In this document: positions 63,307 to 64,000 of the stretch, one piece after another | Position numbering within the stretch: position 1 is the first letter of the stretch | How the letters are laid out: each line of letters begins with the position of its first letter | Assembly (NCBI RefSeq): GCF_003026285.1 | Contig: NZ_PYOD01000002.1 | Coordinates: forward strand, 248,001 to 312,000 | Length of the DNA: 64,000 bases | Direction of reading: 5' to 3' | Source of the DNA: Photobacterium profundum | GTDB lineage: Bacteria > Pseudomonadota > Gammaproteobacteria > Enterobacterales > Vibrionaceae | The notes under the pieces: model-generated | What the model was told of the DNA's origin: nothing | Database searches by the model: none | Seen by the model: only the letters and a program-made list of their open reading frames with translations | Program-made: the position numbers and the translations under genes

Positions 63307-64000
63307 TTACTGATTAAGATGACTCGCATGAAAACGTAAATGCTGTTCAATAAAGCTACTGATCAAGTAGTAACTATGGTCATAGTCTACATGTTGATTT
63401 AACTCTAGTGGGTATCCACTCACTTTAGCGGCATCAGACAATTTCTTAGATGTGAGCTGATCGTCAAGGAAGCCATCGCTCTCGCCTTGATCAACCCGTG
63501 CTGGCACAAAATGTTTTGCTTTACGCATCAAGGCACAAGTATCATAGCTCGCCCAGCTTTCACGATCTTGACCAAGATAAGCCGTAAATGCTTTTTGTCC
63601 CCAAGGCACATCCATCGGGTTACTGATCGGACTAAATGCCGATACTGATTGATAGCGTTCTGGGTTGCGCATTGCTATTACCAGTGCTCCATGCCCACCC
63701 ATTGAGTGACCGGAAATTGCACTTTTTTCATTTATCGGAAAATGTGTTTCAATCAATTTTGGCAGCTCATCAACCACATAATCATACATCTGATAATGAC
63801 GATTCCATGGTGCCTGCGTTGCGTTAACATAAAAGCCAGCCCCCAGACCTAATCCATGCTCTACATCATCGACAATATCATCACCCCTTGGACTCGTATC
63901 CGGTGCCACAATGGCTACCCCAAGTTCGGCAGCAAGACGCTGTACACCCGCTTTTTGCATAAAATTTTCGTCAGTGCAGGAAACATCAGAAAGCCAGTAA
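63307..64000 (-). CDS. frmB: S-formylglutathione hydrolase, N-terminus beyond the window
   Basis: A 3' partial gene of 231 codons visible. Minus-strand frame continues past the right edge: YWLSDVSCTDENFMQKAGVQ at 63999-63940 is the block that follows the family start, so about 45 residues are missing. Catalytic Ser lies in GHSMGGHGAL near 63700, Asp in the PARVDQGESDGFLD segment and His in DHSYY near 63355. The enzyme hydrolyses S-formylglutathione to formate and glutathione in formaldehyde detoxification. Whether an adhC partner lies next to it cannot be seen. An ATG at 63960 is internal. Confidence 0.9.
   Translation of the reverse strand, partial: YWLSDVSCTDENFMQKAGVQRLAAELGVAIVAPDTSPRGDDIVDDVEHGLGLGAGFYVNATQAPWNRHYQMYDYVVDELPKLIETHFPINEKSAISGHSMGGHGALVIAMRNPERYQSVSAFSPISNPMDVPWGQKAFTAYLGQDRESWASYDTCALMRKAKHFVPARVDQGESDGFLDDQLTSKKLSDAAKVSGYPLELNQHVDYDHSYYLISSFIEQHLRFHASHLNQ

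Overview
The window looks like a stretch of chromosome from a marine gammaproteobacterium of the Vibrionaceae, most likely a Photobacterium. This rests on the general protein style (ribose operon, MdlAB-like exporters, gshA, POT transporter), about 40 percent GC with AT-rich spacers, and the presence of a complete selenocysteine system plus glycine reductase, which as I recall is known from Photobacterium profundum but is otherwise typical of Clostridia. The genus is an inference; no rRNA gene is present.

Layout. 0-3 kb: a DoxX membrane protein and a Tat-exported PhoX-type phosphatase. 3.3-8.7 kb: purU, a DUF3108 envelope protein, a LysR regulator, then adenosine deaminase coupled to a Bcr/CflA exporter. 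8.7-11.8 kb: an accessory scar with long non-coding DNA, two foldable elements, a probably 5'-truncated gene, a small CxxC protein and a broken tyrosine integrase. 11.8-12.7 kb: a FAS1 protein made by a 450-bp internal duplication. 13.0-20.7 kb: an unusual thiol module on the minus strand, consisting of a SigZ-like ECF sigma factor, gshA, two half-ABC exporters that look like an asymmetric heterodimer, and a eukaryotic-type glutathione synthetase. 21-25.4 kb: TetR regulator, AzgA-type purine permease and adenine deaminase. 25.6-33.4 kb: a kinase-fold protein, a YjiH-family membrane protein, a homocysteine methyltransferase, a C45-type acyltransferase with an HTH protein, and an SDR/membrane protein pair facing a TetR regulator.

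33.5-47.4 kb is the centrepiece, a selenium and glycine reductase island. tRNA-Sec, selA and selB make and insert selenocysteine. A long minus-strand gene set trxB-trxA-grdA1-grdA2-grdC-grdD-selD-grdE-grdB encodes the complete reductase with its electron donor, and grdX converges on it. Four in-frame TGA codons are read here as selenocysteine: one in each of two tandem grdA genes, one in grdB, and one in selD itself. Glycine is reduced through GrdB/E (pyruvoyl and Sec), GrdA and GrdC/D to acetyl phosphate, with electrons from NADPH via TrxB and TrxA. Acetate kinase is not in the window.

48.4-51.3 kb: an M18 aminopeptidase and an atypical POT-family transporter face the island and could feed it with amino acids. 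51.4-53 kb: a DsrE-like protein, a ModE-type regulator and a small membrane protein. 53.3-59.7 kb: a complete ribose operon rbsDACBKR with recognisable CRP and RbsR sites. 59.7-64 kb: a FabG-like reductase with a divergent LysR regulator, NADH dehydrogenase type II, and an S-formylglutathione hydrolase cut by the right edge. The last enzyme uses glutathione chemistry, which ties loosely to the gsh module.
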